36,516 bases of DNA from a filamentous cyanobacterium CCT1 (GCA_003017855.1 PYER01000030.1:1-36516); one strand, 5' to 3'. Positions 22,100 to 30,971 are shown, counted from the stretch's first letter. Notes: generated by a model not told the origin, from the letters alone. A program made the numbers and translations.

Positions 22100-24508
22100 C
22101 TACTCATCGCCCTGCTCGGCCTGCCACACGGCTTCTAGGGTGAAGGGTAGAGCGGCGGCTTCGACCGAAATGGAACCAATTCCCCAGGCGACTAAATCGG
22201 CAATTAGCTCGGGATAGCGCACCGGAGCCTGGCCGCAGATGGAGCACATCAGGCCGCAGCGGTGGGCCTCCTGCACCAAGTGGGCCATCGCCAGCCGCAC
22301 AACGGGATGGCGCTCGTCGTAGGCAGAGGCCATGATGGGCTGGTCGCGATCGACGGCCAGCAGCAGCTGAGTCAAGTCGTTTGAGCCAATCGCAATGCCC
22401 TGTACTCCCGCCTGGGCGTAGGCGGGCAGCAAAAACAGCACCGATGGCACCTCGGCCATAATCCACAGCACAAACCCGTCGGCATCGAGCAGCCCAGCGC
22501 GCTCAATGCGCTGACGGCAGGCGATCGCCTCTTCGACCGTGCGCACAAAGGGCAAAATGAGCTGCAAACTGTTGTAACCAGCCCTCTGCAGGGTTGCCAG
22601 TGCCCCCAGCTCTACCTGAAATAGGCGATCGTCAACCTCGTAGCTGAGGGTACCCCGCAGCCCCAGCATGGGGTTGGGCTCGACCGGTGGGCTGCCCTGG
22701 AGAGCCTGCCATTCGTGCGATCGCAGGTCAAGGCTGCGGTAGCGCAGGGGCTTTGACCCCAGCGCCTGCAAAATTGGCTCTAGCTGCTGCACCAGACGGC
22801 TTTGCAGCTCAGCCTCCTGGCCCTGGTTGACCCAGTCCCACGGGTGTCGGCCATCGAGCACATCGAGCAGCAGCCACTCCGATCGCAGCAGGCCAATACC
22901 GTTGGCGTAGTCAAAGGGGAGGGTAGCCAGCTGCCGCGTCTGGCTGAGGTTAATCATCACCTGGGTCTGCAGCCGCTGATAGCGAGCCCTGTGCTGGGGC
23001 GACAGGTCGGCTACCGGGTCAGCCGTGGTTTGAAACTGGGTAAGGGCGGTTTGCAGCTGCTGATGGTCGCCAGCCTCGTCGGTCAGGCCGTAGACCACGC
23101 CGCGATCGCCGTCGAGCCAGAGCACCATGCCGTTCTCTAGCAGCTGGGTGGCCTGAGGTGCTCCGACCACCGCTGGAATACCGACCTCCCGCGCCAAAAT
23201 CGCCGCGTGGCAGGTAGCCCCACCTCGCTCCGTCACAATGCCTTTGACGGCCTGCAGCTGCAAAAAGACGTCGGGCTGGAGGTCGGGCAGCACCACAATG
23301 CACCCCACGGGTAAAGGCTGGGGTAAATCTTGGGGATGGTGGGCGACCACCGCCACGCCCTGAATGCGCCCAACCGCCGCGCCAATGCCGCGCACCACCG
23401 TACTGGCCGAGGGCAGCAGGGGCGGCTGCGATCGGGCGCGCGGGGCGGCGGGTGAGGGCGCAGGGGCTACCGCCGCCGAATCGCTCCAGGGCGCCGCCTC
23501 GGTGATAATCAGAGTAGGCTGATCGGGGTTGATGCTGGGGTGCAGCAGCCACTCCAGGCGCACGCCGCCGCTGCCCAGGGCCGCCTGGGACAGATCGGCC
23601 AGATGCACCAGGCGGGCTAGCTGGGTTGCGCCCAGGGGCGAGTGCAGCTCGGGGCGATCGCGTTCTACAACCTGAATGGGCTGGGCTACCGCCGCCGGTC
23701 GGGGCCGGTACTTAGACGCCGGCATCAGCTGGTAGACCCGCTCCTGAAACCCCGGTTCCCAGGTGGCCGCAGCAACCTTACCACGGCTGGTGCGGCAGTA
23801 GGTCGGTATCGCTTCTCCCAGGGTCATGGCCAGCCCCAGCCCAGCGACAGCCGCCACGGTAATCTGCCCCTGCTCAAGGGTCAAGGTACCCGAGGCGATC
23901 GCCGGGTAGACCGGCGTAATTAGCGTAGCGAAGCTGAGATCGCCCAGGCGCTGGCAGTGGAGTTGCCAAACCGACAGACATCGGGCCGTGAGCGCCTGGC
24001 TCCAAAACTGCGGCAGCACCTGGGACAGGGCAGCAAAGTCAGCCTCAATGTGGGCTGGTAAAAGTCCTTGGCTGAGCAGCACTGGGGGAGCAGCTAAGGA
24101 CTCTAACGAAGGGTCTGACAGGGGTTCTGATGAATTTTCTGGTCCCGCTGGATCTACCCACAGCGAGGCGCGCAGCATCCAGGCGGCGGAGACAGTGTCG
24201 TTGAAAGGCAAGAAATCTGACCAGTCAGTCTGGGCGATCGCCGGAATACCCCGCATGGCTTGCTGCCACTGCTGGCTGCACTGCTGCAAAGCCTGAAACC
24301 CTCCTTGGCCAAACGACGTTAGCCGATCGCCCCAGGGTTCTGGCCAGGCGATCTGCTTCAGGCTGTGATGCCAGGTTGCAGCGGGTAGCACAGCTCCCTG
24401 AGCCACAGGCAGTCCATGCTGCTTGAGCAAGCTCAGGTAGTAGGCTTTGTGGCCAACCGCTCGCAGGTCGGCCAAACTCAGATTATCGAGTTGTCTAAGC
24501 CAGGTCAT
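22100..24508 (-). CDS. PEP-synthase/PPDK-family protein with a divergent N-terminal ATP-grasp region
   Basis: An 802-residue cytoplasmic protein. Residues about 1-340 resemble the PPDK_N nucleotide domain only weakly: the usual 'GGKxxxLxxM' is GHKAYYLSLL and the usual 'RSS' loop is MLRASLW (110-116). GLGLAMTLGEAIPTY (about 223-237) is a partial match to the later ATP-grasp loop. A Pro/Ala/Ser linker (340-370) leads to the swivelling phosphohistidine domain with H434 in GGATCHAAILARE. The C-terminal PEP/pyruvate barrel is well kept: NPMLGLRG, IMAEVPS, IGSNDLTQLLLAVDRD and the catalytic-Cys box CSICGQAP. It may be a PEP synthase variant or a phosphotransfer protein that has changed its donor. 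It is a single gene on its strand. Confidence 0.85.
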   Translation of the reverse strand: MTWLRQLDNLSLADLRAVGHKAYYLSLLKQHGLPVAQGAVLPAATWHHSLKQIAWPEPWGDRLTSFGQGGFQALQQCSQQWQQAMRGIPAIAQTDWSDFLPFNDTVSAAWMLRASLWVDPAGPENSSEPLSDPSLESLAAPPVLLSQGLLPAHIEADFAALSQVLPQFWSQALTARCLSVWQLHCQRLGDLSFATLITPVYPAIASGTLTLEQGQITVAAVAGLGLAMTLGEAIPTYCRTSRGKVAAATWEPGFQERVYQLMPASKYRPRPAAVAQPIQVVERDRPELHSPLGATQLARLVHLADLSQAALGSGGVRLEWLLHPSINPDQPTLIITEAAPWSDSAAVAPAPSPAAPRARSQPPLLPSASTVVRGIGAAVGRIQGVAVVAHHPQDLPQPLPVGCIVVLPDLQPDVFLQLQAVKGIVTERGGATCHAAILAREVGIPAVVGAPQATQLLENGMVLWLDGDRGVVYGLTDEAGDHQQLQTALTQFQTTADPVADLSPQHRARYQRLQTQVMINLSQTRQLATLPFDYANGIGLLRSEWLLLDVLDGRHPWDWVNQGQEAELQSRLVQQLEPILQALGSKPLRYRSLDLRSHEWQALQGSPPVEPNPMLGLRGTLSYEVDDRLFQVELGALATLQRAGYNSLQLILPFVRTVEEAIACRQRIERAGLLDADGFVLWIMAEVPSVLFLLPAYAQAGVQGIAIGSNDLTQLLLAVDRDQPIMASAYDERHPVVRLAMAHLVQEAHRCGLMCSICGQAPVRYPELIADLVAWGIGSISVEAAALPFTLEAVWQAEQGDE

Positions 24509-24864
24509 ACCAGAGGTAAAAGGCTAGCCCTCACCAAAAACGAGCCTGAGGGAAATGGCCAATGTATTTAGTTTTTAGTGAATGCTTATTACCTCCCTAG
24601 GGCGATCGATCTGCTCGTAGCATCAGGACGCCGAAGGGCAATGGGCCAACCTGCGATCGCAGACAAGCGTTGTATTAAGTCAACATCTTATACTTACAAA
24701 TTCTACGCGATGGCCATCCCCTTAACCGCCTCTCCAAAGACCTAGAGTGGGTCAGCTGCCGCCAAATTCGTTATTTTTACCCTCGCCGCCGCTGGTAGTC
24801 TCCACCACAATAGACCCAGCAGTGCGCGGCCACAGCCCTGCCGCTTTCCACCAGGGCAACGTCT
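24509..24864. other. Divergent intergenic region
   Basis: This 356-bp region lies between the PEP-synthase-like gene and the ComF-like gene, which are divergent. It contains HIP1-type GCGATCG sites and a more A/T-rich stretch around 24675-24705 that may hold promoter elements. I see no small gene or RNA. Confidence 0.5.
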
Positions 24865-25641
24865 ATGCGCGTTTCATCCTCGACTCAGCACTGGTTTGAC
24901 CAGGGCAAACAACAGCTGCTCAACCTGTTTTTGGCCAGCCCGTGCCCGCTGTGCCAGCGATCGACTGCGGCAGTACTCTGCCCAAACTGCTGTCGGCAGG
25001 TACGGCAGTGCCAATTTTCTACCCCCTGCGATCGCCCCCTCCCCAGCCTGGCGGTGGTGAGCTGGGGGCGCTACGAGGGCAGCTTGCGGCAGGTCATTGG
25101 CACCCTCAAGTACAACGGCCATCGTGAGGTGGCCCAATTTTTAGGAGCTGAGCTGGGGCAAACCTGGCGCGATCGCCCCTCGAGGTCGGTCCTTGGCCAT
25201 CGCATCAGAGCGCAGGCATCGTCTCGCCCGGTGGCGATCGTGCCCATTCCGCTGCATCCTGCCAAGCTGCAGCAGCGGGGCTTTAACCAGGCCGACCTGC
25301 TGGCCCAGGCCTTTTGCCGTCTAACCCAGTTGCCCCTGCACAATCACGCACTGCGGCGGGTGCTAGCCACCCAGGCTCAGCACAGCCTCGGCTGGGCGGC
25401 CCGCCAGCAAAACCTGGCCCAGGCCTTTGCCGTAGAGCCCAAACAGGCCGACGCGCTCCGCCAGACGACCGTATGGCTGCTAGACGATATTTTTACAACC
25501 GGAGCGACCGCCCAGGCGGCGGCTCAAACCCTGCGGCGCAGCGGCATTGCAGTAGCGGGCATCTGCACCGTAGCCCGTGCGATCGCCTGGAATGCCAACT
25601 CCAGCCCTACCAACCCTCACGCCATCTCACCCCGCTGGTAG
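24865..25641 (+). CDS. comF: ComF family phosphoribosyltransferase-like protein
   Basis: A 258-residue protein with the double-CxxC zinc ribbon at about residues 26-46 (CPLCQRSTAAVLCPNCCRQV). A PRTase domain from about residue 65 follows: 'LKYNGHREVA', the 'VAIVPIPLHPAKLQQRGFNQ' signature, and the PRPP-binding loop TVWLLDDIFTTGATAQ near residue 205. ComF is required for natural transformation in several bacteria, probably at the inner face of the DNA uptake channel; cyanobacteria such as Synechocystis also need it for competence (established). The enzyme reaction is not known. The ATG at 24865 is the only good start; the 69-codon gene follows 107 bp later. Confidence 0.92.
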   Translation: MRVSSSTQHWFDQGKQQLLNLFLASPCPLCQRSTAAVLCPNCCRQVRQCQFSTPCDRPLPSLAVVSWGRYEGSLRQVIGTLKYNGHREVAQFLGAELGQTWRDRPSRSVLGHRIRAQASSRPVAIVPIPLHPAKLQQRGFNQADLLAQAFCRLTQLPLHNHALRRVLATQAQHSLGWAARQQNLAQAFAVEPKQADALRQTTVWLLDDIFTTGATAQAAAQTLRRSGIAVAGICTVARAIAWNANSSPTNPHAISPRW

Positions 25642-25748
25642 ATTGGCGGTAGCACTACGGCAAACGAAGATATGAATAATTCTTCGGCTCCGCTGCACAT
25701 CGAGTCGAATGCATTAGTATAAATCTAAAGAAATTATTAACAACTGCT

Positions 25749-25958
25749 ATGAACCCTCAGCTCCTACGACACCTGTGGTCTTTGGTAGAACGGTCGCAGA
25801 GCAGTCATCTCCTTGCCCTAGATGACAACAGCCTGGTGTGCTGGCTGTTAGATCAATTTGCCGGGCAGCGGCCCATTGACCAAACCGAAACCGCTCAGCT
25901 CCACGGCTACATTCGCGCCAAGATCCCTTTAATCCGCGATCTAGCCCAGGAGCGCTAG
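25749..25958 (+). CDS. Small conserved cyanobacterial protein, function unknown
   Basis: A 69-residue soluble protein with no membrane segment or Cys. The sequence is amphipathic: 'LRHLWSLVERSQSSHLLALD' and 'DNSLVCWLLDQF' before a C-terminal 'YIRAKIPLIRDLAQER'. It resembles small proteins common in cyanobacteria, from memory; I cannot name a family. The ATG is at 25749. It lies after comF on the same strand, with an A/T-rich 107-bp gap that may hold its own promoter. Confidence 0.7.
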   Translation: MNPQLLRHLWSLVERSQSSHLLALDDNSLVCWLLDQFAGQRPIDQTETAQLHGYIRAKIPLIRDLAQER

Positions 25959-26355
25959 GATAGCCAGCGCCATTGCACTCAAAGCATTCCAGAGGTTTTA
26001 GCGCGATGGTCGTACGCCAGTTCGCCGCCCGAGGTTGCGCCCATGACAGTTCCCAATCTCCTCAGCGAACTGGCCAGCGCCGTACCGGCAGGCACAAGCA
26101 TGACAGGTCTTGCTGCGGGTAGGCGATCTTAGGTATCAGGTGTCAGGAACGGTTGACCAACGGCCGCCCCAGAGTCCTGGGGCTTGCCACCAGCTAGCGG
26201 CTGATGGATCCACACAGTTTGAATCTCCCTCCGCTATATTGTTATCTCTGATGCAAAATGAAAACTCAAACCGTTGGAGTGTTAAGCATGTTAAACACTC
26301 TCGGTTGCTGAAGAGTGTACATTTTGCAATGTTTCTTGTGAGTGAGGATTGATTC
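25959..26355. other. Leader and promoter region of the amino acid transporter
   Basis: A 397-bp non-coding region. It carries a 10-bp inverted pair (GCCAGTTCGC at 26016-26025, GCGAACTGGC at 26065-26074) 39 bp apart, a CCCCA...TGGGG hairpin near 26168, a TATATT that could be a -10 near 26235, and the nested hairpin at 26252-26328. I find no perfect NtcA box (GTA-N8-TAC), although nitrogen control would be plausible for this operon. Confidence 0.55.
26252..26328 (+). promoter_or_regulatory. Nested imperfect hairpin upstream of the amino acid-binding protein gene
   Basis: Four stem blocks nest in order: TGCAAAATG/CATTTTGCA (26252-26260 with 26320-26328, 9 bp perfect), ACTC/GAGT (26264-26267 with 26313-26316), AACCG/CGGTT (26269-26273 with 26302-26306) and GAGTGTT/AACACTC (26277-26283 with 26294-26300), closing on a 10-nt loop. 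That is 25 pairs in 77 nt, ending 27 bp before the ATG. It could be a leader RNA structure or a palindromic operator cluster; the role is unknown. Confidence 0.6.
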
Positions 26356-27414
26356 ATGCGTAAGTGGGGTTTACTCGCAGCTGCCCTGGGGCTAACAATG
26401 GCCGCCTGCGGTGGCGGAACCACGACCACTGCCGATGGTGAAGCAGGAGGTACGGCTACTGCCGGTAGTCGTTTAGATGTCGTCAAGGATCGCGGCCAGC
26501 TGATTTGTGGTGTAGATGGTGGCATTCCCGGCTTCAGCTTTGTAGACGAAAGTGGCACCTACTCGGGCCTCGACGTAGATGTGTGCAAGGCTGTGGCCGC
26601 AGCCGTTTTGGGCGATGCCGAAGCCGTAGAATACCGTCGTCTTGACTCTACCGAGCGCTTTACCGCGCTGTCTGGGGGTGAGGTCGACATGCTCTCTCGC
26701 AACACTACCTGGACCGTTAGCCGCGATACCAGCGTTGGACTAGAGTTTGCGCCGACCACCTTTTTTGATGGCCAGGGCATGCTGGTGCGGGCCGACAGCG
26801 GCATCGAGACCCTCGAAGACTTCGCTGGCCAAGCCATCTGTGTTGAAACCGGGACCACAACCGAGCTCAACCTGACCGACCAAATGCGCCAGCTGGGTGT
26901 GGACTTTGAGCCCGTGGTGTTTCAGGATGCCGACGCCGCCTATGCCGCCTACGACGAAGGCCGTTGCGAAGGCATGACCTCCGACAAGTCGCAGCTGGTG
27001 GCTCGTCGCAGCACCCTGCCCAACCCGGATGAGCACGTTCTGCTCGAAGTCACCATGTCTAAAGAGCCTCTCGGTCCGGTTACCGTCAACAACGACTCGG
27101 CCTGGTTTGACGTGGTCAAGTGGGTTACCTACGGTCTGATTCAGGCTGAGGAGTTTGGCATTACCTCCGAGAATGTGGCCACCTTCGAGGGCACCGAGAA
27201 TCCTGACATTGCCCGATTCCTGGGTGCTGAGGGCACTCTGGGCACCGACATGGGCCTACCCAACACCTTTATGGTGGATGTCATTGGCCAGGTGGGTAAC
27301 TACGGCGAGATCTACGAGCGCAACGTTGGGGCTGACTCTGAGTTTGCTCTAGAGCGCGGCCAAAACGCGCTTTGGACGGATGGAGGCCTGATGTACTCAC
27401 CGCCCTTCCGCTAG
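26356..27414 (+). CDS. aapJ: Polar amino acid ABC transporter, periplasmic binding lipoprotein
   Basis: A 352-residue family 3 solute-binding protein. The N-terminus is a lipoprotein signal with lipobox MAAC (Cys18), followed by a Thr/Gly/Ala-rich linker. The binding domain starts 'RLDVVKDRGQLICGVDGGIP' and contains FSFVDESGTYSGLDVDVCKA, the pattern of general amino acid binding proteins (AapJ; NatF in Anabaena). It delivers amino acids to the permeases encoded downstream. A strong intrinsic terminator after its stop should let it be expressed above the permeases. The ribosome binding site is weak (GAGGATT). The long hairpin leader ends just before it. Confidence 0.92.
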   Translation: MRKWGLLAAALGLTMAACGGGTTTTADGEAGGTATAGSRLDVVKDRGQLICGVDGGIPGFSFVDESGTYSGLDVDVCKAVAAAVLGDAEAVEYRRLDSTERFTALSGGEVDMLSRNTTWTVSRDTSVGLEFAPTTFFDGQGMLVRADSGIETLEDFAGQAICVETGTTTELNLTDQMRQLGVDFEPVVFQDADAAYAAYDEGRCEGMTSDKSQLVARRSTLPNPDEHVLLEVTMSKEPLGPVTVNNDSAWFDVVKWVTYGLIQAEEFGITSENVATFEGTENPDIARFLGAEGTLGTDMGLPNTFMVDVIGQVGNYGEIYERNVGADSEFALERGQNALWTDGGLMYSPPFR

Positions 27415-27487
27415 GGCAAGACCGCGAGGGCAAGACTGGGGGCTACATGCTTCCTTAGAGCCCATGGCCTAAATCTTTGGCCATTTG

Positions 27488-27514
27488 AAAGGCGCAGCTA
27501 GACTGCGCCTTTTT
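27488..27514 (+). terminator. Rho-independent terminator after aapJ
   Basis: A perfect 10-bp stem, AAAGGCGCAG with CTGCGCCTTT, closes on the loop CTAGA and the right arm runs into a T-tract (TTTTT at 27510-27514). It sits about 73 bp after the aapJ stop, between aapJ and the permeases. Partial read-through would give excess binding protein. Confidence 0.88.
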
Positions 27515-27544
27515 CATAAATCCTTGTAACAAATTGAACTTTTC

Positions 27545-27573
27545 TTGACATCCCTCTTGGATTATTTTGCATA
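27545..27573 (+). promoter_or_regulatory. Possible second promoter for the permease genes
   Basis: A perfect -35 TTGACA (27545-27550) lies 31 bp past the terminator, with a poor TGCATA 17 bp further on at the -10 position. The -10 is weak, so an activator or a different start would be needed. Confidence 0.3.
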
Positions 27574-27618
27574 CAGCCCTCAGACGACTTTTGCACGACT
27601 TAACCGCAGGTGATATAG

Positions 27619-28797
27619 ATGACCCACGATAGCGGCAGCAAATCCTTCAATTTGAAGGCCATGCTGCGGGATGAGCGATTCTGGAAGATTGCCTTTCAGG
27701 TAATTACGCTAGTCGTTGTCTTTCTCTTGCTGAGCTTTTTCCTGGGCAACTTAAACCGCAACTTGAGTCAGATGGGGCGGGCGTTTGGCTTTAGCTTTTT
27801 GCGCAACCCGGCGGGCTTCAGCATTGGCGAAAGTTTGATTCAGTATCGCCCCAATGACCCCTACTGGCGGGCGCTGATGGTGGGGCTGGGCAATACCCTG
27901 ACCCTAGTGGCGGCAGGGATTGCCCTCACCACTCTGCTGGGAACGGTGGCGGGCGTGGCCAGCTTTTCTAAAAACTGGCTGGTGCACAAAATTAGCCGTG
28001 TCTACGTCGGTCTGGTGCGTAACATTCCGCTGCTGCTGCAGCTGTTTTTTTGGTACTTTGCCATCTTTGGCGCTCTGCCCAACCCCGCTAACCAGATCGG
28101 CGTACTGGGCCTAGCGTTTCTCAATAACCGGGGGGTTTATGTTCCCTGGGCGAGCAGCGCGGTGCTGGCGGTGCTGGGCATTGCGGCGACAATTGGGGCG
28201 GCGATCGCCGCCTTTTACTTATGGCAGTGGCGCACCAAGATTCGCATTGAAACCGGTGTGGGTGGGCAGAAGCAGTCGATCGCCCTGGCGGTGCTGGCAC
28301 TGGTCTGGCTTGCGATTATCGTCTTTGGCATGAACTGGACTGTGCCTGAGGGCGTTGAGGGCGGCGGCGTCACTGGCGGTCTGCGCCTGTCGCGGGAGTA
28401 CGTAGCTGCCCTCACTGCGCTGGTATTTTATACTTCAGCCTTTGTGGCCGAGATTGTGCGGGCGGGCATTCAGTCGGTGTCAAAGGGCCAGTGGGAAGCG
28501 GCCCGGTCCCTGGGGCTGCACGCGGGCATCGTGATGCGGCTAGTGGTGTTTCCCCAGGCGCTGCGGGTGATTATTCCGCCCATGAACAGCGAGTACATGA
28601 ACCTGACCAAGAACACCAGCTTGGCCTTTGCGATCGCCTTTCCTGAGATGTATTCGGTAGCGACTACCACGTACAACCAGACCGGTCGCCCGGTAGAAGT
28701 CTTTGTCGTGCTGATGGCGACTTACCTCATTCTTTGCTTACTCATCACCCTGGTGATGAACCAGTTCAACCGGGCCGTGCAGTTCAAGGAGCGCTAA
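27619..28797 (+). CDS. aapQ: Polar amino acid ABC transporter permease (AapQ type)
   Basis: A 392-residue inner-membrane permease of the HisM/AapQ group. The first membrane segment is near residue 25 ('AFQVITLVVVFLLLSFFLG'). A large loop and central segments follow, with 'NPLTL'-type helices from about residue 75 and a coupling EAA loop at about 295-315 (EAARSLGLHAGIVMRLVVFP). Several helices carry the 'RAGIQSVSKGQWEA' motif typical of this family. The long N-terminal half distinguishes AapQ/NatG from short His-type permeases. It is the first of three genes spaced 3 and about 173 bp apart and forms a heterodimer channel with the next protein. Confidence 0.9.
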   Translation: MTHDSGSKSFNLKAMLRDERFWKIAFQVITLVVVFLLLSFFLGNLNRNLSQMGRAFGFSFLRNPAGFSIGESLIQYRPNDPYWRALMVGLGNTLTLVAAGIALTTLLGTVAGVASFSKNWLVHKISRVYVGLVRNIPLLLQLFFWYFAIFGALPNPANQIGVLGLAFLNNRGVYVPWASSAVLAVLGIAATIGAAIAAFYLWQWRTKIRIETGVGGQKQSIALAVLALVWLAIIVFGMNWTVPEGVEGGGVTGGLRLSREYVAALTALVFYTSAFVAEIVRAGIQSVSKGQWEAARSLGLHAGIVMRLVVFPQALRVIIPPMNSEYMNLTKNTSLAFAIAFPEMYSVATTTYNQTGRPVEVFVVLMATYLILCLLITLVMNQFNRAVQFKER

Positions 28798-28800
28798 TTC

Positions 28801-30018
28801 ATGACTACCGTAACTCCCGATTCTTTCTCATCGGCGCCCCCTGAAGTTGTGGGCCTGGGGCCTGTAGCCTGGGCCAAAAAGAACCTGTTTAGCGACTGGT
28901 TTAACAGCCTGCTGACGGTTGTTATTGTGGGTGTTTTTGCCTGGGGAGCCTATCGGCTGGTCTCCTGGGCCCTGACCGCTGCCCAGTGGCAGGTGATTCC
29001 CAACAACTTTGGCCTGTTTATGACCGGCACCTTCCCCTCCGGTCTCTATCCGCGCATCTGGGCCTTGCTGGCAATTATCTGCGGTTTGGCAGGCCTGTCG
29101 TGGGGGGTGCTGGGCCGCAATGTCTCGACCCTGTTTAGCCGTAGCGTGCTGATCGGCTTGGGGCTGGTGTGTGCCTTTATTGTGCTGTTTCCGCCCACGC
29201 GACCCAGTTCCCTCAAACTGCTGCCCATGGTAGCGCTGGTGGCGATCGCTGCCGCCGCCGGTCGCCAAGCCGGGCGCAAATTTCTCGGCATTGGCAAATG
29301 GGTTTCTCTGGGCTGGTTTTTGTCGTACTTCGCCGCCCTCTGGCTGATTGGCGGCGGGCTGGGGCTCACTCCCGTATCGACCAACGACTGGGGCGGGCTG
29401 GTGCTGACGCTGTTTACCGCCGTCAGCGGTATTGTTTTGTGCTTTCCGCTGGGCCTGCTGCTGGCCCTGGGGCGGCGCAGTGCCCTACCGGTGGTGCGCT
29501 GGCTATCGACGGCCTACATTGAGCTGGTACGGGGGGTGCCCCTGGTGGCCCTGCTGTTCATGGGCCAGGTAATGATTCCGCTATTTTTGCCGATCGGGTC
29601 GCGGCCCGATCGCATCTTGCGAGCCATTATTGCGCTGGCTCTGTTTAGCGCCGCCTATCTGGCCGAAAACGTGCGGGCTGGCCTGCAGGCGGTACCCCGC
29701 GGCCAAAACGAAGCGGCGATGTCGCTGGGGCTAAATACGCCTACGACCCTGGGCTTAATTGTCCTACCCCAGGCTCTCAAAATTGCGATTCCGGCGATCG
29801 TGGGCCAGTTTATCAGCCTGTTTCAAGACACCACGCTGCTGTCGATTGTGGGTCTGGCAGAACTGCTGGGTATTGGTCGATCGATTTTAGCAAACCCGTC
29901 TTACCTGGGTCGCTACGCCGAGGTCTACCTCTTTCTGGCCGTCATCTACTGGATCTTTTGCTACGCCATGTCGTTGGGCAGCCGCAAGATCGAAGAGAAG
30001 TTAAACACCAATCATTAG
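28801..30018 (+). CDS. aapM: Polar amino acid ABC transporter permease (AapM type)
   Basis: A 405-residue inner-membrane permease whose ATG lies 3 bp after the AapQ stop. Residues 35-200 contain hydrophobic segments in the N-terminal half ('NSLLTVVIVGVFAWGAYRLV'). The permease core is in the second half, with the family helix 'GGLVLTLFTAVSGIVLCFPL' and a coupling loop 'AAMSLGLNTPTTLGLIVLPQ'. 'ELVRGVPLVALLFMGQVMIP' is the helix typical of the family. With AapQ and the ATPase it forms the membrane part of a broad amino acid importer (Anabaena N-II/NatFGH-BgtA in cyanobacterial naming). Confidence 0.9.
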   Translation: MTTVTPDSFSSAPPEVVGLGPVAWAKKNLFSDWFNSLLTVVIVGVFAWGAYRLVSWALTAAQWQVIPNNFGLFMTGTFPSGLYPRIWALLAIICGLAGLSWGVLGRNVSTLFSRSVLIGLGLVCAFIVLFPPTRPSSLKLLPMVALVAIAAAAGRQAGRKFLGIGKWVSLGWFLSYFAALWLIGGGLGLTPVSTNDWGGLVLTLFTAVSGIVLCFPLGLLLALGRRSALPVVRWLSTAYIELVRGVPLVALLFMGQVMIPLFLPIGSRPDRILRAIIALALFSAAYLAENVRAGLQAVPRGQNEAAMSLGLNTPTTLGLIVLPQALKIAIPAIVGQFISLFQDTTLLSIVGLAELLGIGRSILANPSYLGRYAEVYLFLAVIYWIFCYAMSLGSRKIEEKLNTNH

Positions 30019-30191
30019 ACAGGGTCAAACGCTTTCTCCGTGTAACAGTTAACAGTCTGGAGTCTCAAAACCCCATAGGGTTAAGGCAAAATAGCGTTAG
30101 CTGCCTGTGGTAGGGAGCCGCACATTTTTTGAACATAGCGTTTAGGCATCGTTGATAGTCCCAAGGGGCTTTACTTAAGAGGAAACCTTTC

Positions 30192-30971
30192 ATGACACAG
30201 TTTCAGACGGAGCAATCATCGGCCCACCAGACGGGCACAGAGCCAGTTATCGTCGCCCGCGATGTAGAAAAGTGGTACGACAACGGTTTTCATGTGCTCA
30301 AGGGAGTTAGCATGACCGTCTATAAGGGCGAGGTGCTGGTTGTCATGGGACCGTCTGGATCGGGCAAGTCAACCTTCATTCGTACGTTTAATGCCCTCGA
30401 ACCTTACCAAAAGGGCACCATTGAGGTCGATGGTACGACCATCTCCCACGACCTCAAAGATATTGAAGCGATTCGTCGCGAAGTAGGCATGGTGTTTCAG
30501 CAGTTCAACCTGTTTCCCCACCTGACGGTGCTGCAAAATGTCACCCTGGCCCCCATCTGGGTGCGCCGCTGGCCCAAGGCCAAAGCCCAGGAAGTGGCCA
30601 TGCAGCTGCTGGAGCGGGTCGGTATTTTAGAGCAGGCCCACAAGTTTCCGGGGCAGCTTTCGGGGGGGCAGCAGCAGCGGGTGGCGATCGCGCGCTCCCT
30701 GGCCATGCAGCCCAAAGTTATGCTGTTCGACGAACCCACCTCCGCCCTCGACCCAGAAATGGTGCGAGAGGTGCTGGATGTAATGCGTGGTCTAGCCGAT
30801 TCCGGCATGACCATGGTGTGCGTTACCCACGAAGTCGGCTTTGCCCGTGAGGTGGCCGATCGCGTCGTGCTCATGGACGGTGGCTACCTGGTTGAAGAAA
30901 ATACTCCCCAGGAGTTCTTCAGCAACCCCCGCGAAGACCGCACCCAAAAATTCCTCTCCCAAATTTTGTAG
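30192..30971 (+). CDS. aapP: Amino acid ABC transporter ATP-binding protein (AapP/GlnQ type)
   Basis: A 259-residue ABC ATPase. Walker A is [10 protein letters not shown] (about 54-63), the Q-loop is [10 protein letters not shown], the signature is LSGGQQQR, Walker B is [14 protein letters not shown] and the H-loop is CVTHE. The [10 protein letters not shown] insert and '[19 protein letters not shown]' tail match the polar amino acid ATPase group. A Shine-Dalgarno GAGGAAA precedes the ATG at 30192. The 173-bp gap after AapM contains no terminator that I can see, so it probably belongs to the same operon and powers the AapQ-AapM channel. Confidence 0.95.
   Translation: MTQFQTEQSSAHQTGTEPVIVARDVEKWYDNGFHVLKGVSMTVYKGEVLVVMGPSGSGKSTFIRTFNALEPYQKGTIEVDGTTISHDLKDIEAIRREVGMVFQQFNLFPHLTVLQNVTLAPIWVRRWPKAKAQEVAMQLLERVGILEQAHKFPGQLSGGQQQRVAIARSLAMQPKVMLFDEPTSALDPEMVREVLDVMRGLADSGMTMVCVTHEVGFAREVADRVVLMDGGYLVEENTPQEFFSNPREDRTQKFLSQIL

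Noticed and set aside
23019-23552. Gly/Ala/Arg-rich minus-strand frame of 177 codons within the PEP-synthase-like gene
   Set aside because: An alternate-frame shadow of a gene whose own frame has conserved catalytic motifs.
25991-26020. Similarity to 4249-4277 around TTTTAG-GCGATGGT...GCCAG
   Set aside because: Only short interrupted blocks match and the flanks diverge, so chance plus HIP1-like GCGATGG sequence explains it.
26043-26132. Possible 29-codon peptide upstream of aapJ
   Set aside because: No ribosome binding site or recognisable sequence; overlaps an inverted repeat and is better read as non-coding.
26310-26335. NtcA-like site near GTGTACATTTTGCAAT
   Set aside because: It reads GTA-N8-AAT and lacks the TAC half; no -10 is spaced correctly.
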